DNA of 46,846 nucleotides from assembly GCA_009929525.1 (NCBI GenBank), contig SAAH01000018.1, positions 1 through 46,846 of the forward strand. The letters are read 5' to 3'. Position numbers and translations under genes: made by a program. The notes under the pieces were generated by a model. The model was not told the DNA's origin. It worked only from the letters and a program-made list of their open reading frames with translations, and searched no databases. Position 1 is the first letter of the stretch; each line of letters starts with the position of its first letter. This document shows positions 33,944 through 42,941 of the stretch, in pieces. Source of the DNA: Clostridia bacterium (GTDB lineage: Bacteria; Bacillota; Clostridia; Lachnospirales; Lachnospiraceae).

Positions 33944-36181
33944 ATGAAGAAGAGGGTGGGTATATTTTTATATGTGATCAGTTTTATATGTATGATTCTT
34001 TACCTGGATCCAACATTGACGTATGCTGCCTCATCATCAGATGAAATCGGGGAAGAGGCAGCAGATGTAGCAAATGAAATTCCGGTACAGATGATATTTG
34101 ATCATCACCTGCAGATCATCACCAGCGAAAGCTATGAGCAGGATAGCCTAAATGAAACAAAAACATATCTGGAACAAATAACCGATGACCATACAACCAT
34201 AGATTACCAAACTTACCAAGATTCTTCAGCCCTGGTAAAACTTCTGGAAGAGACGGCAGATGCCATGGAGCAGAAGGAAGATAAAAATACAGCCATCACG
34301 AACTCACTATTCTTCTTAGGGGATAGTGGGTTTATGGTGCCTGATGGCGAATCAGAAGTATTCTCAGAAAGTATCAAAGCGTTGCAGGAGCAGGGAGTAA
34401 CCTGTTACTTCTTCTTAGTGGATGGAAGTGAGGGAGCGGAGACAATGACAGATACGCTCTCGGGTATCGCAGAAGTTGAGCAGATTTTTAATGCGGATAC
34501 CAAAGCAGGGCTTCTCCACGAAATATCAGATATCTGGGGAAGGATAACCGGGCAGATACAGGAAGAATCAGAAATCTACGAATGCAGTGATCAAATGGTA
34601 TCCGTACAAGTCCCAACCTGTGGGATATATGAAATGAGATTGATCTTAACAGATCCTGACACAGCAAATACCTGTGAAAAGATAATTACTCCCGCAAAAG
34701 AAATCCTGGACACCCAGGAAGAATATTCCAGTACCAAGATTCAACAGGAAAGTGGGGAACAATATACGATCCTCACCGTGAAACAGCCGGAATCCGGCAC
34801 GTGGGAGATTTATTTTCCGGACACAGAAACAATAGAAAAAAAGAGTTGCAGCCTATATATGAATGGCGGTTTCCAGCTCACAATGTCGGCATACAGTGGG
34901 GAACCGTCCACCACCACCTGGCAGGTCCTTGATGTCTATGATCAAAAAGGGGAAAATGCCAATTCTTTGGAGGGTTTGTCTCTCCAGACGACAGCTCAGG
35001 CGGCAGATACTCAGATCGAGGTGGAATATACACTGGAAGATGGACATTTTGTCAGCGAGCGATTAAGCGTTAATTGGAATTACAAAATTGCAGTCCGCAT
35101 TCTGTATAATAAGTATTATCAAGAAAGGACCTACCTGTGTGACATGAATTCGGTGCTATATGGAGACACAGGGACGTCTGATGAAGGTAAGACAGATACA
35201 GAAAAAACAGATTCAATACAAAAAGCAAAAGGAAAGGCCGAAAGGACAGGAGGAGAGAAAATGGTAGAATTTATAATCATTGTACTGGTAGTTGCAGTGG
35301 GTTTTTATGTATTTAAGAAAAAAAATGATGTAGATGGCATGATCAAAAATCAATCAGAAGATGCAAAACAGAAGATTCAGAGAATGATCGATAATTGTGA
35401 CAAGATGTGCCAACGAATCAAGGAAGGCCAGGAGATCCCCGGGTTGGAAACGATAAGCAACAAGATAGAAAATATTGATATGTACGAGGAGTTATATCGA
35501 AAGGTCGCAGGACAAAGAAAACTTCTTACGTTAGAAATGGAATGGGCGAAAGAAACAAAAGAGATCATGCAGACCCAGGAAAAAAATCTTTGTGATGTGG
35601 AAAATGATAAGACGCTGACTGCAGATGGAAAGAATCAGATGTACAGTGAGATCAATGAAGGAGTCAGCAAAAAAACAGAAGAATGGACAGGAAAATATGA
35701 GGAATGCAAACGTATTCTTAATGACTATAAAGAAAATACAGAATATTATCAGGAAGTAATGCAAAAGGCGGAGATCGTAGGCAGAGCATTTGATATGGAT
35801 ATCCTGATCACCTTACATAAAGGCAACGAGCAGTATCAGGGTGTTATCTCAAGGTATGACGAGCATTATAAAAAAAGAAAAGGAATCCTTTCACTGGATG
35901 ACCTTCAGATGTACCGGGGCAATACCTACGCAGGAAATTTTGCCAGATTAGCCGGAGAAGATTTGAATATTGGATTATATCGCTTCTTTGGGAAGAATGA
36001 GGATAGAAACAGTAGAAAACAGATAGCAATCGATACAAAATGGCCGATGATCATTAACCACAGCCAGAATGGAATTGCTAATAAGGTAGAAGGAAAAACG
36101 ATTCCTTGTGGAGGAGATTACAATATCTTCATTCAAAGAGAATCCGAACCAGTCAAGTTTACAATGTCGGGGATCGCATAG
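33944..36181 (+). CDS. Secreted vWA-like, single-pass membrane protein with cytosolic coiled coil
   Basis: 745 residues. A signal peptide (KKRVGIFLYVISFICMILYL, then LTYAASS) starts it. The outer domain has the order of a von Willebrand A fold (IFDHHLQIIT, NSLFFLGDSG, LQEQGVTCYFFLVDGSEGA, LLHEISDIWGRITGQ), but the metal site DxSxS is not kept. Beta-rich sequence follows to about 400, then a charged linker, a transmembrane helix (about 442-458, IIIVLVVAVGFYVF), a coiled coil (465-610) and a small C-terminal beta-rich domain. An internal ATG at 35261 (Met440) has AGGAGG seven bases upstream, so a 306-residue inner product may also be made. The topology suggests a sensor relaying an outside signal to the cytosolic GTPase encoded next. 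The fold call is tentative. Confidence 0.55.
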   Translation: MKKRVGIFLYVISFICMILYLDPTLTYAASSSDEIGEEAADVANEIPVQMIFDHHLQIITSESYEQDSLNETKTYLEQITDDHTTIDYQTYQDSSALVKLLEETADAMEQKEDKNTAITNSLFFLGDSGFMVPDGESEVFSESIKALQEQGVTCYFFLVDGSEGAETMTDTLSGIAEVEQIFNADTKAGLLHEISDIWGRITGQIQEESEIYECSDQMVSVQVPTCGIYEMRLILTDPDTANTCEKIITPAKEILDTQEEYSSTKIQQESGEQYTILTVKQPESGTWEIYFPDTETIEKKSCSLYMNGGFQLTMSAYSGEPSTTTWQVLDVYDQKGENANSLEGLSLQTTAQAADTQIEVEYTLEDGHFVSERLSVNWNYKIAVRILYNKYYQERTYLCDMNSVLYGDTGTSDEGKTDTEKTDSIQKAKGKAERTGGEKMVEFIIIVLVVAVGFYVFKKKNDVDGMIKNQSEDAKQKIQRMIDNCDKMCQRIKEGQEIPGLETISNKIENIDMYEELYRKVAGQRKLLTLEMEWAKETKEIMQTQEKNLCDVENDKTLTADGKNQMYSEINEGVSKKTEEWTGKYEECKRILNDYKENTEYYQEVMQKAEIVGRAFDMDILITLHKGNEQYQGVISRYDEHYKKRKGILSLDDLQMYRGNTYAGNFARLAGEDLNIGLYRFFGKNEDRNSRKQIAIDTKWPMIINHSQNGIANKVEGKTIPCGGDYNIFIQRESEPVKFTMSGIA
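35248..35263 (+). promoter_or_regulatory. Internal ribosome binding site and start within the vWA-like gene
   Basis: AGGAGG (35248-35253) is followed after seven bases by ATG 35261 in the gene's own frame. The codon begins MVEFIIIVLVVAVGF, exactly the start of the transmembrane helix. This is as strong as the real starts in the operon. It suggests either a fusion of two once-separate genes or production of a short membrane form lacking the outer domain. Confidence 0.55.
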
Positions 36182-36202
36182 AGTCCAGAGGAGGAAAAAC
36201 AC

Positions 36203-37621
36203 ATGTCAGAAGAAAAAGTTACACCAAAAGAAATCATTTGTCCGTACTGCCAGAATAAAATCTCCAGTGAGGAAATCTGCTATCAGTTTGACAGCATAGA
36301 TATCATGACATCTCCGATGCTGAGGCACGAGCTGCAGCCGGAGATGGACGAAGTCTTTCAGTCCTACTGGAGAAACAGAAATATGACAGATGAGTTCATA
36401 AAAGAAAAGAAAGTGGTTTCCAGAGAGGAACTGAATAATCTAAATCAGGCATTGGAAGAGAGCAGTAACCCTGCAGATGCATATGCAAAAATCAAATTTA
36501 TCCCTCAGGGCAGAGGTGACTACAGCTCTGTAGAAGTGGAAACGGGAGTAGACAGAGTAAGTGCGGATATCTGTTGTCCAAGATGCCACAACAGGCTTCC
36601 TAATAATATTTTCAGATATGAGATGCACACGGTGGGGATGGTGGGACGTTCGCAGAGTGGAAAAACATGCTTTGCAACATCAATGTTGTGTGGATTCGGT
36701 CAGGAACTGGTCTTTAAAGACGAGATGGGAGATGTGATCCTTGAGGGAAGATATTGTGACAACGCATCAGAATTCATGGAAGGCAAGATAGAAAATGATA
36801 TCGAGAGAATGATGAATCAAAAATGTCCTCTCCGTACAGAAATCGTATTTGTTCCACCGATTTTCCTGGAGATAGAGTATAAAGGCAGATGGATCTTATT
36901 GGTTTTGTACGATATCTCAGGTGAGGTTTTGAAAATAGCAACAGATCATCCTCACGATCAGAGAGTCCAATATCTGAAAAACACTTCCGATTATATCTAT
37001 ATGATGGAGCCAAATGAAATCGGTCTTCACGGAGATGACGTGGGAAGCATTTCTACGATCAATCCAGCGAATATCCAGAAAGTGGTTTTATCAGCGGAAG
37101 AAAGAAAAAATGCACTTCAGCAAAAAGAATCAAAGACGATACAGGAAGTACTGAAAGAGAAAAATGCGATAAAGACTCACATCTCATTAGGAAATGGAGT
37201 CCTTGACAATTTCCATCTTCTGGTCAATTTGAGAGGAACAAGGAGAAATGGACACATTGCATTTACCGTACTCAAATCAGATGAAATCAAAGGAAACTCA
37301 AAGATAAAAGAAGTAGATCCGGATAACCTGCTCTTCAAACAAAATGTGGGAAAAATCGTGAATAGAAGAGAAGATATCCTTCGTAAGAAGGCAATGTCAG
37401 ATCTCTTTAGAAATCATTTATTCAATCCGGAATTCGTAACAAAGAACAGACTGAAAAGTTATTCGCTGCACATGATCTCAGCACTGGGCGGCGGGACAAG
37501 AAAGGTCATAGAAGATGGAACAGAAACTTATGAGATGAAAGAACCATGGAATCCTACCCGTGTAGGAGAACCAATCTTTCAGATCATTTTAAATCATGCG
37601 GAGGAAATGGGATGGGAGTAG
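36203..37621 (+). CDS. Zinc-ribbon P-loop GTPase (DO-GTPase2/TRAFAC-like)
   Basis: 472 residues, GAGGAGG eight bases before ATG. Two CxxC knuckles (C13/C16 and C125/C128) form a split zinc ribbon around an insert. Then come the P-loop GRSQSGKT (148-155), a DxxG-type switch DISG (237-240) and an LKSD motif near residue 355 in place of NKxD. Proteins of this make-up, paired with GAP1-type partners, were described by Kaur, Burroughs, Iyer and Aravind in NTP-dependent conflict systems. The assignment here is from motif order, not a search. It probably acts as a membrane-proximal GTP switch. Its stop codon overlaps the next gene by ten bases, which strongly links the two products. Confidence 0.65.
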   Translation: MSEEKVTPKEIICPYCQNKISSEEICYQFDSIDIMTSPMLRHELQPEMDEVFQSYWRNRNMTDEFIKEKKVVSREELNNLNQALEESSNPADAYAKIKFIPQGRGDYSSVEVETGVDRVSADICCPRCHNRLPNNIFRYEMHTVGMVGRSQSGKTCFATSMLCGFGQELVFKDEMGDVILEGRYCDNASEFMEGKIENDIERMMNQKCPLRTEIVFVPPIFLEIEYKGRWILLVLYDISGEVLKIATDHPHDQRVQYLKNTSDYIYMMEPNEIGLHGDDVGSISTINPANIQKVVLSAEERKNALQQKESKTIQEVLKEKNAIKTHISLGNGVLDNFHLLVNLRGTRRNGHIAFTVLKSDEIKGNSKIKEVDPDNLLFKQNVGKIVNRREDILRKKAMSDLFRNHLFNPEFVTKNRLKSYSLHMISALGGGTRKVIEDGTETYEMKEPWNPTRVGEPIFQIILNHAEEMGWE

Positions 37622-40317
37622 AAGAAAAAATCATATTTGAGTGGTTCGAATATTCCTGGAATCGTGATAACTATGGCGGTGCAGGTGGAGTAGCACTGAC
37701 AAGATCCAGCCAGAAGATACAAGAGGACTGGGATCAGGAATTCCTGAGTTACTCCAATACTTATATCAATGATACGATAGAGCGCGGCAAGGAAGGGGAA
37801 TACATCACCTACAGTGAAAGCCTTGGCCGGTATGTCTATATCGCAACAAAACCATCCGGCGGACGGGGAGTCATGCGTGACAATGCCGTTATGAGGGTGC
37901 TGGTGCCTCAAAATAAAGGAACAGACAGCTTCTTAAGCTGCTTCCTTCCGGATATTCATGTGCTGGATGCAGGGGAACAGATCAGCCTGGATGATCTGAC
38001 CGGGCAGTGGACCAAAAGCAGTCCTTTAGATTATCTGAACATCACACAGAAGGAAACGATGGGGGCCTATATCTATCAGGTCCTGCAATTTGTGAATCGC
38101 GCAAACAGCACGATTTACATCAAGAAAGATATTGCCTTGGGAAATGAGATGCGGACTCAGGTATATCAGGTCCTTCATTTGCTATATGACCTGATGCCAG
38201 AGACATATAAAAACAAAATTTCATTTTCTTACAATAGTGAGAGTGAAAAGCCAATTTGTCGTTTTGCAGCAGTGACAAAAGGTCCCAATAATGGTGCCAT
38301 GCTACTTCCGGTAAGTGAATCCTCTCCGGAAAAGAAAGATGGGATAAGGATGATGGCAGACCAACTGGCCGGTTATTATCTTAGTGATAAGAAAAAATAT
38401 CAGGATATCATCGAATACCTGATAGATGCCAAAAAAGAAAAGGACAGCGCAGCTCAGATCATCTGGAATTTTTTCGATTATATGATCAAACACAAAGAGC
38501 ACCCGGAAGTATCTTCTGAAAATGCAATGAAGGAACTGACAGATCTGATCTATGTGGCTCTCGAAAAAGGGGAATACCGTGAAGTAGTAGAGTATTATAT
38601 CGGTGCCTTGAACTGTGAAGAGCTTGGCAGCCGCCAGCTGAGTACCATCGTGCCGCAGCTTATCTACTGGCTGACGGAAAGCACAAAAACCTTTGGCGCA
38701 GTAAATGAAAAGACCCTGAATGCAGCAGTAGAGGGGATAAGGATCTGGTACAAAAGAAATCCGAATGAATGTTTTAGTGCAGTGGAGAGAAGCTACAAAA
38801 CAGGTTCCAAAAACCTTGTGTTTGGAAAGCTATTAATGAAATTAAAAACTTCCTGTCCGGAAATAAATGAAAAACTCACCAAATTCAACGGATCAGGAAG
38901 CCTCAGGGACATCTTCGAATCCTATGATGCAAACAAAGAAATCGCGATCAATGTAAATGGAGAAGAAATCCTCAAACGTCTCACAGATTTTCTTGACCCA
39001 ACGACTCAGGAAAGACCTCAGCTGTTGAGTAACCCAGATGTATTTCGTATTTTTGAGATTGGTAGGGAGATCAACAGATCAAGATTTTTAGCGTATATTC
39101 AAAATATGCTGATGAAATACACTGATATCGACAGTCTTTTGAAGCAATACAGCAAAATCAAAGGGAATGCATATTACATCAAAGACAGTATGCCGGAAGC
39201 AGCAGATTTATACATACAGAAAATGAAGAGCCTCCAGCCGGCAGGCGATTATCTGGATAAGAAGTGGATCACAGGGATGTCTGAGATGTGTGATGGCTTT
39301 AAGATCGATGAATCCGAGTATCTGCAGGAAAGTATGGTTGCGGGATTGAATCGGAAGCTTGCCGTTGCAGGTGAAGACAGGGAAGCACAAAAAAATTGTG
39401 TCCGTGACTTCTGCAGCTATTATCAGGATACGCCTCTGGCAAGAATGTCAGCGGAAACCTACTATGAAAGTATGAGGCTCATAGAGGAGCAGATCAAAGA
39501 GGAGCAACTGGCTGAGCAGAAGAAAAAGAGTGAAATAGAAAAAAGAGAAGCTGAGAAAAAAGAAGCGGAACATGCCAAGGCTAAAGAAAATTCCGGAGAA
39601 CAGGACGAAATAACAAATAGGTATGGCGAAGATGATAAGATAGAAGACATAGAGGAGGACATAGAAGGATTTCAAGCTGACAAGAAGCGGGTTCCACAGC
39701 TTTCAAAGAAACAGGGAAAAAATCCATCTAAAAAATCCGGAAAAAAATCAAATAAAAAGAGTAATAAGCAAAGCAAACACAGCGAAAAAGAGGCAGAAGA
39801 GGATGAAGTATTAGAGGATACAGAAGAATACTATGACAGTGAGATATCACATGATTTTGATGTACAGCTGGAAAGCGAAATGGTTGACGATACAGAAGAT
39901 GATATTTATCTGGAAAAAAGAGATAAGAATAAAAGGGTAAGGACTGGTAAACATACGGTGGATTCAACTCTGTGTATCTTTTTTATCGGAATCTTTTTTG
40001 CATTTATTGACATCACGATGCGTCGGCTGATCTCCATCTTCCCATCAAATCGAGGCATGGTAACGATCGCACTGCTGATGGGGCTTGCAATTTTATTTTT
40101 AGCAGTAGGCTTACTGGGTACGATAGGAAAAGCAAAAGTAAGGGCAGCAAAAGTTCAGATATCCGTCAAATTATTGATCCTTTCCGTAGGAATCTATGTT
40201 TGCCTGAAGTTTATCTGCTATTATGCAAATGCTTTTCTAATGATGGGAATCCTGGGCTGTATTTCGTTGATTTTGCTTATCACATTACTGGTAAGGATCA
40301 TGCGCCGTAAAGCATAG
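37612..40317 (+). CDS. GAP1-like GTPase-associated protein with four C-terminal membrane helices
   Basis: 901 residues from ATG 37612 (GGAGG seven bases upstream, inside the end of the GTPase gene). The N-terminal region (FEWFEYSWNRDNYGGAGGVA, later KNKISFSYN) resembles the N-terminal domain of GTPase-associated protein 1 (type N2), followed by a long helical middle part (about 200-610). A highly charged Lys/Glu low-complexity linker (about 620-770, including SKKSGKKSNKKSNK) leads to four transmembrane helices near 787-805, 816-838, 850-870 and 875-897. The cytosolic part thus hangs from the membrane, presumably recruiting the GTPase. The GAP1 name rests on partner context and weak motif similarity; it is not proven to stimulate GTP hydrolysis. 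Confidence 0.55.
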   Translation: MGVEEKIIFEWFEYSWNRDNYGGAGGVALTRSSQKIQEDWDQEFLSYSNTYINDTIERGKEGEYITYSESLGRYVYIATKPSGGRGVMRDNAVMRVLVPQNKGTDSFLSCFLPDIHVLDAGEQISLDDLTGQWTKSSPLDYLNITQKETMGAYIYQVLQFVNRANSTIYIKKDIALGNEMRTQVYQVLHLLYDLMPETYKNKISFSYNSESEKPICRFAAVTKGPNNGAMLLPVSESSPEKKDGIRMMADQLAGYYLSDKKKYQDIIEYLIDAKKEKDSAAQIIWNFFDYMIKHKEHPEVSSENAMKELTDLIYVALEKGEYREVVEYYIGALNCEELGSRQLSTIVPQLIYWLTESTKTFGAVNEKTLNAAVEGIRIWYKRNPNECFSAVERSYKTGSKNLVFGKLLMKLKTSCPEINEKLTKFNGSGSLRDIFESYDANKEIAINVNGEEILKRLTDFLDPTTQERPQLLSNPDVFRIFEIGREINRSRFLAYIQNMLMKYTDIDSLLKQYSKIKGNAYYIKDSMPEAADLYIQKMKSLQPAGDYLDKKWITGMSEMCDGFKIDESEYLQESMVAGLNRKLAVAGEDREAQKNCVRDFCSYYQDTPLARMSAETYYESMRLIEEQIKEEQLAEQKKKSEIEKREAEKKEAEHAKAKENSGEQDEITNRYGEDDKIEDIEEDIEGFQADKKRVPQLSKKQGKNPSKKSGKKSNKKSNKQSKHSEKEAEEDEVLEDTEEYYDSEISHDFDVQLESEMVDDTEDDIYLEKRDKNKRVRTGKHTVDSTLCIFFIGIFFAFIDITMRRLISIFPSNRGMVTIALLMGLAILFLAVGLLGTIGKAKVRAAKVQISVKLLILSVGIYVCLKFICYYANAFLMMGILGCISLILLITLLVRIMRRKA

Positions 40318-40336
40318 GCGTGAAGGAGGAGATAGT

Positions 40337-41308
40337 ATGACAACATTTATGCACAATATGGGGATCATTATCATCGCGGCAGCCTGTATCGGCATCGTAT
40401 ATGGAGTAATCAGGTTCATGACAGGTAGAAATGTTCCATCAGATCAGCCGAAAGAAGATAAAAAGGTTTCAAAGAAACCTTCAGATAATGGATTGGCAGA
40501 AGCGGCATTTACCGAGGAGCCGATATTTGATGATCCAATCTCTGAAAATGGAAATAATGAAGCGGCAGGCAAAGCTGCTGTTCATTCCAGTGTAAACAAA
40601 AATCGTTGGATCGAAAGAGAAAAGTGCAAGATCACAAACAAGTTTACAGTAAGCTATGCTGTATACTATAAGAACGATAGGAAAAAATTTGGGACGATCA
40701 AAAAAGTCCCTACGGTATTTGGTATGTCAGATGATCATTCAGATATCGTGATGGGAAGTTCCGATGCCATCGGCAGACAGCATTTTGCTATATGTGAAGC
40801 AGAGGGACGGATCCGTATCGTAGGGTGCCCGGCCCTTGAGAGTAAGGATCCGGAAGCAGGACGTACCTTATTGGTGAGACAAAATGATGAAATGTTCAAG
40901 GCAGACAGCCTGACTTTGGGCGAGGGAATCACTGATGTATGTGTTGGAGATTATTTTGTTCGCATCACAGTCGTATCAGGAAAAAATGGTGAAGCCAAAC
41001 GACATACGATGTCAATTGATGAGTTAGAGCGTCAGATGAAGAGTGACAGAAGCGACAAAGAGAGCCAACAGGGAAGACCCCAGGAGCCAGAACCATATGA
41101 AAGACCTGTGAAAAAGGCAGAAAAGGTACTGAGCAGAAAGCCTAAGGAAGTTCCGGAGGATATACCGGAGCAGGAAACACCGGAACAGGAAATACCGGAA
41201 CGAAAAACATCAGAACAGCCAGTGGGAAAAACAAAACTGGTAGATGAACCAAAAGAAGAAAAAGTTTCAAAAAAACGAAGGGAAACAACGAATAGTATAG
41301 GATTCTAA
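40337..41308 (+). CDS. Membrane-anchored FHA-like protein
   Basis: 323 residues, AGGAGG before ATG, 19 bases after the GAP1-like gene. An N-terminal helix (8-26, MGIIIIAAACIGIVYGVI) anchors it. After a linker, residues 118-215 follow the forkhead-associated pattern: FGM-SDDHSDIVM, then AIGRQHFAI, then a closing VGDYFVRITVV. Canonical FHA domains bind phosphothreonine through G-R and S-R-x-H. Here G129-M130 replaces G-R and G146-R-Q-H149 replaces S-R-x-H, so binding may be weak or altered. The C-terminus is an unstructured Pro/Glu/Lys tail with PEQE repeats. Together with the kinase and phosphatase downstream, it probably reads or is itself a target of phosphorylation at the membrane. Confidence 0.6.
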   Translation: MTTFMHNMGIIIIAAACIGIVYGVIRFMTGRNVPSDQPKEDKKVSKKPSDNGLAEAAFTEEPIFDDPISENGNNEAAGKAAVHSSVNKNRWIEREKCKITNKFTVSYAVYYKNDRKKFGTIKKVPTVFGMSDDHSDIVMGSSDAIGRQHFAICEAEGRIRIVGCPALESKDPEAGRTLLVRQNDEMFKADSLTLGEGITDVCVGDYFVRITVVSGKNGEAKRHTMSIDELERQMKSDRSDKESQQGRPQEPEPYERPVKKAEKVLSRKPKEVPEDIPEQETPEQEIPERKTSEQPVGKTKLVDEPKEEKVSKKRRETTNSIGF

Positions 41309-41320
41309 GGAGGATAGGAT

Positions 41321-42910
41321 ATGAAAAGAGGAAGAGCGCTCAGAGCAAGTCTTGTGGTAGCAGTGTCTACCATGGTGCTGTTTTTGGTCATCATCCATGT
41401 ATTTCGCATATCAAGCGTAGTAAAAGGCATGGATGAGGAGACGGACAGCAGAGCCGAGACAGCATCAGTCAAAGCAGAAGAAAATTATGTCCTCGGAAAT
41501 GTCCTGCAGGGAGATATCGTAGATAACGAAGGAACATTGATCGCTGGTGTTCAGGGCACAGAAGGGAACGAAAAGAAGGTTGTATATAAAGACGATGAAG
41601 CCTATTCTCAGACCATCGGATTTGTCAATAACAACGGGGAAACGGCCCGTTCTGCATATCTGTGTGACATGACCAGCGGTATCGGTCAGTATCTCTATGA
41701 ATCAGAGGATTACACCAAAGGAGACACCGTACAGGTAACACTGAACAGTGTGATGCAGGAAAAGGCATATAATCTCCTGAAAAGCAATGGAAAGAGCGGA
41801 AGCATCGCCATCATGGATGCAAAGACAGGAGCGCTTCTTTCTCTGGCATACTATCCTTCCTTTAATGTAAATGGTGACCTGACATCTTGGGAGAACCAGC
41901 TGGCCGATCAGGGTGCGGTGGCATATCCTATGCAGGCGCCGACTGTACCGGGATCTGTATTCAAGCTGATCACAAGCATAGGTATCGTAGAAAAAGGATT
42001 ACAGGATCAGGTATATACCGATACCGGAAAATACGTCATATCAGAAGAAGACAAACTTTCCAATTCCAATGAGGCAGTATATGGAGACATTGCATTCAAG
42101 GATGCATTTTCCAACTCAGTCAATTCCTATTTTGCATATATGGGAACGGAGTGCCTGGGAAAATCTTATCTGGAAGAGATTGCTAAGAGATGTATGATCG
42201 GAGATACGCTTCAGTTTGATTTTGGAAAGATAAAGTCAAACTTTGCCATCGATGATACCAAATCAGAGCTTGCCCGGACCAGTATCGGACAGGGGAGAAC
42301 CCAGCTCACCACGGTACAGATGGCTATGATTACTCAGGCTCTTACCAATAAGGGAACGATGATGAAACCTTATATGGTTGAAAAGATCACGAAAGGCTCC
42401 CTCAAGGATACTGCAGCAGAAGAAAGCAAGACAGAAGAAACAGAAAGTGCAGCAGTACCGGGAAGTGTAAAATCAGAAATAGAAAAAGTGAATACGGAAG
42501 AAGCGGAGCAAGCCGATAAAGATAAAGACAAGAATGAGGAGAAAGAGGAAGAACCGGTATATCAAAATCAGGTGGAAGATTTTACTAAGATCACAGATAA
42601 GAAAACAGCAGCAGTGATCACTGATGCCATGACATATACAGGCGAGAATAATAATGCAGTTATCAGCACAGGAATAAATCAGTATAAGCTGGGAATCAAG
42701 ACAGGAACGGCTCAGATCGGTACCGTGGATGGTCAGGAACTCCAGCATAATGTATGGATGACAAGCTTCGCACCGGCAGAAGATCCCAAGTATATCATCG
42801 TCATGAACCGCTATAACGTGGAAGGCTATGGAATCGACCTGCTCCCGGAGATTGAGAGTCTGTATCAGGAGTTATTCTTAAGAGAGGAACATCCCGATCA
42901 GCAGCAGTAA
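41321..42910 (+). CDS. Class B penicillin-binding protein (D,D-transpeptidase)
   Basis: 529 residues, AGGAGG before ATG. One N-terminal transmembrane helix (about 8-28) leads to a short pedestal domain with NVLQGDIVDNEG, the equivalent of RGxIxDRNG. The transpeptidase domain has the three penicillin-binding motifs: SVFK (212-215, nucleophile Ser212), SVN (266-268) and KTGT (460-463). It should cross-link peptidoglycan outside the membrane with the operon's SEDS protein. It is shorter than housekeeping PBP2/FtsI because the pedestal is reduced. An acidic Lys/Glu insert (about 365-418) sits between motifs two and three. All catalytic residues are intact. Confidence 0.88.
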   Translation: MKRGRALRASLVVAVSTMVLFLVIIHVFRISSVVKGMDEETDSRAETASVKAEENYVLGNVLQGDIVDNEGTLIAGVQGTEGNEKKVVYKDDEAYSQTIGFVNNNGETARSAYLCDMTSGIGQYLYESEDYTKGDTVQVTLNSVMQEKAYNLLKSNGKSGSIAIMDAKTGALLSLAYYPSFNVNGDLTSWENQLADQGAVAYPMQAPTVPGSVFKLITSIGIVEKGLQDQVYTDTGKYVISEEDKLSNSNEAVYGDIAFKDAFSNSVNSYFAYMGTECLGKSYLEEIAKRCMIGDTLQFDFGKIKSNFAIDDTKSELARTSIGQGRTQLTTVQMAMITQALTNKGTMMKPYMVEKITKGSLKDTAAEESKTEETESAAVPGSVKSEIEKVNTEEAEQADKDKDKNEEKEEEPVYQNQVEDFTKITDKKTAAVITDAMTYTGENNNAVISTGINQYKLGIKTGTAQIGTVDGQELQHNVWMTSFAPAEDPKYIIVMNRYNVEGYGIDLLPEIESLYQELFLREEHPDQQQ

Positions 42911-42941
42911 CTGATAAATGGATCCAATAAAGGAGAAAATT

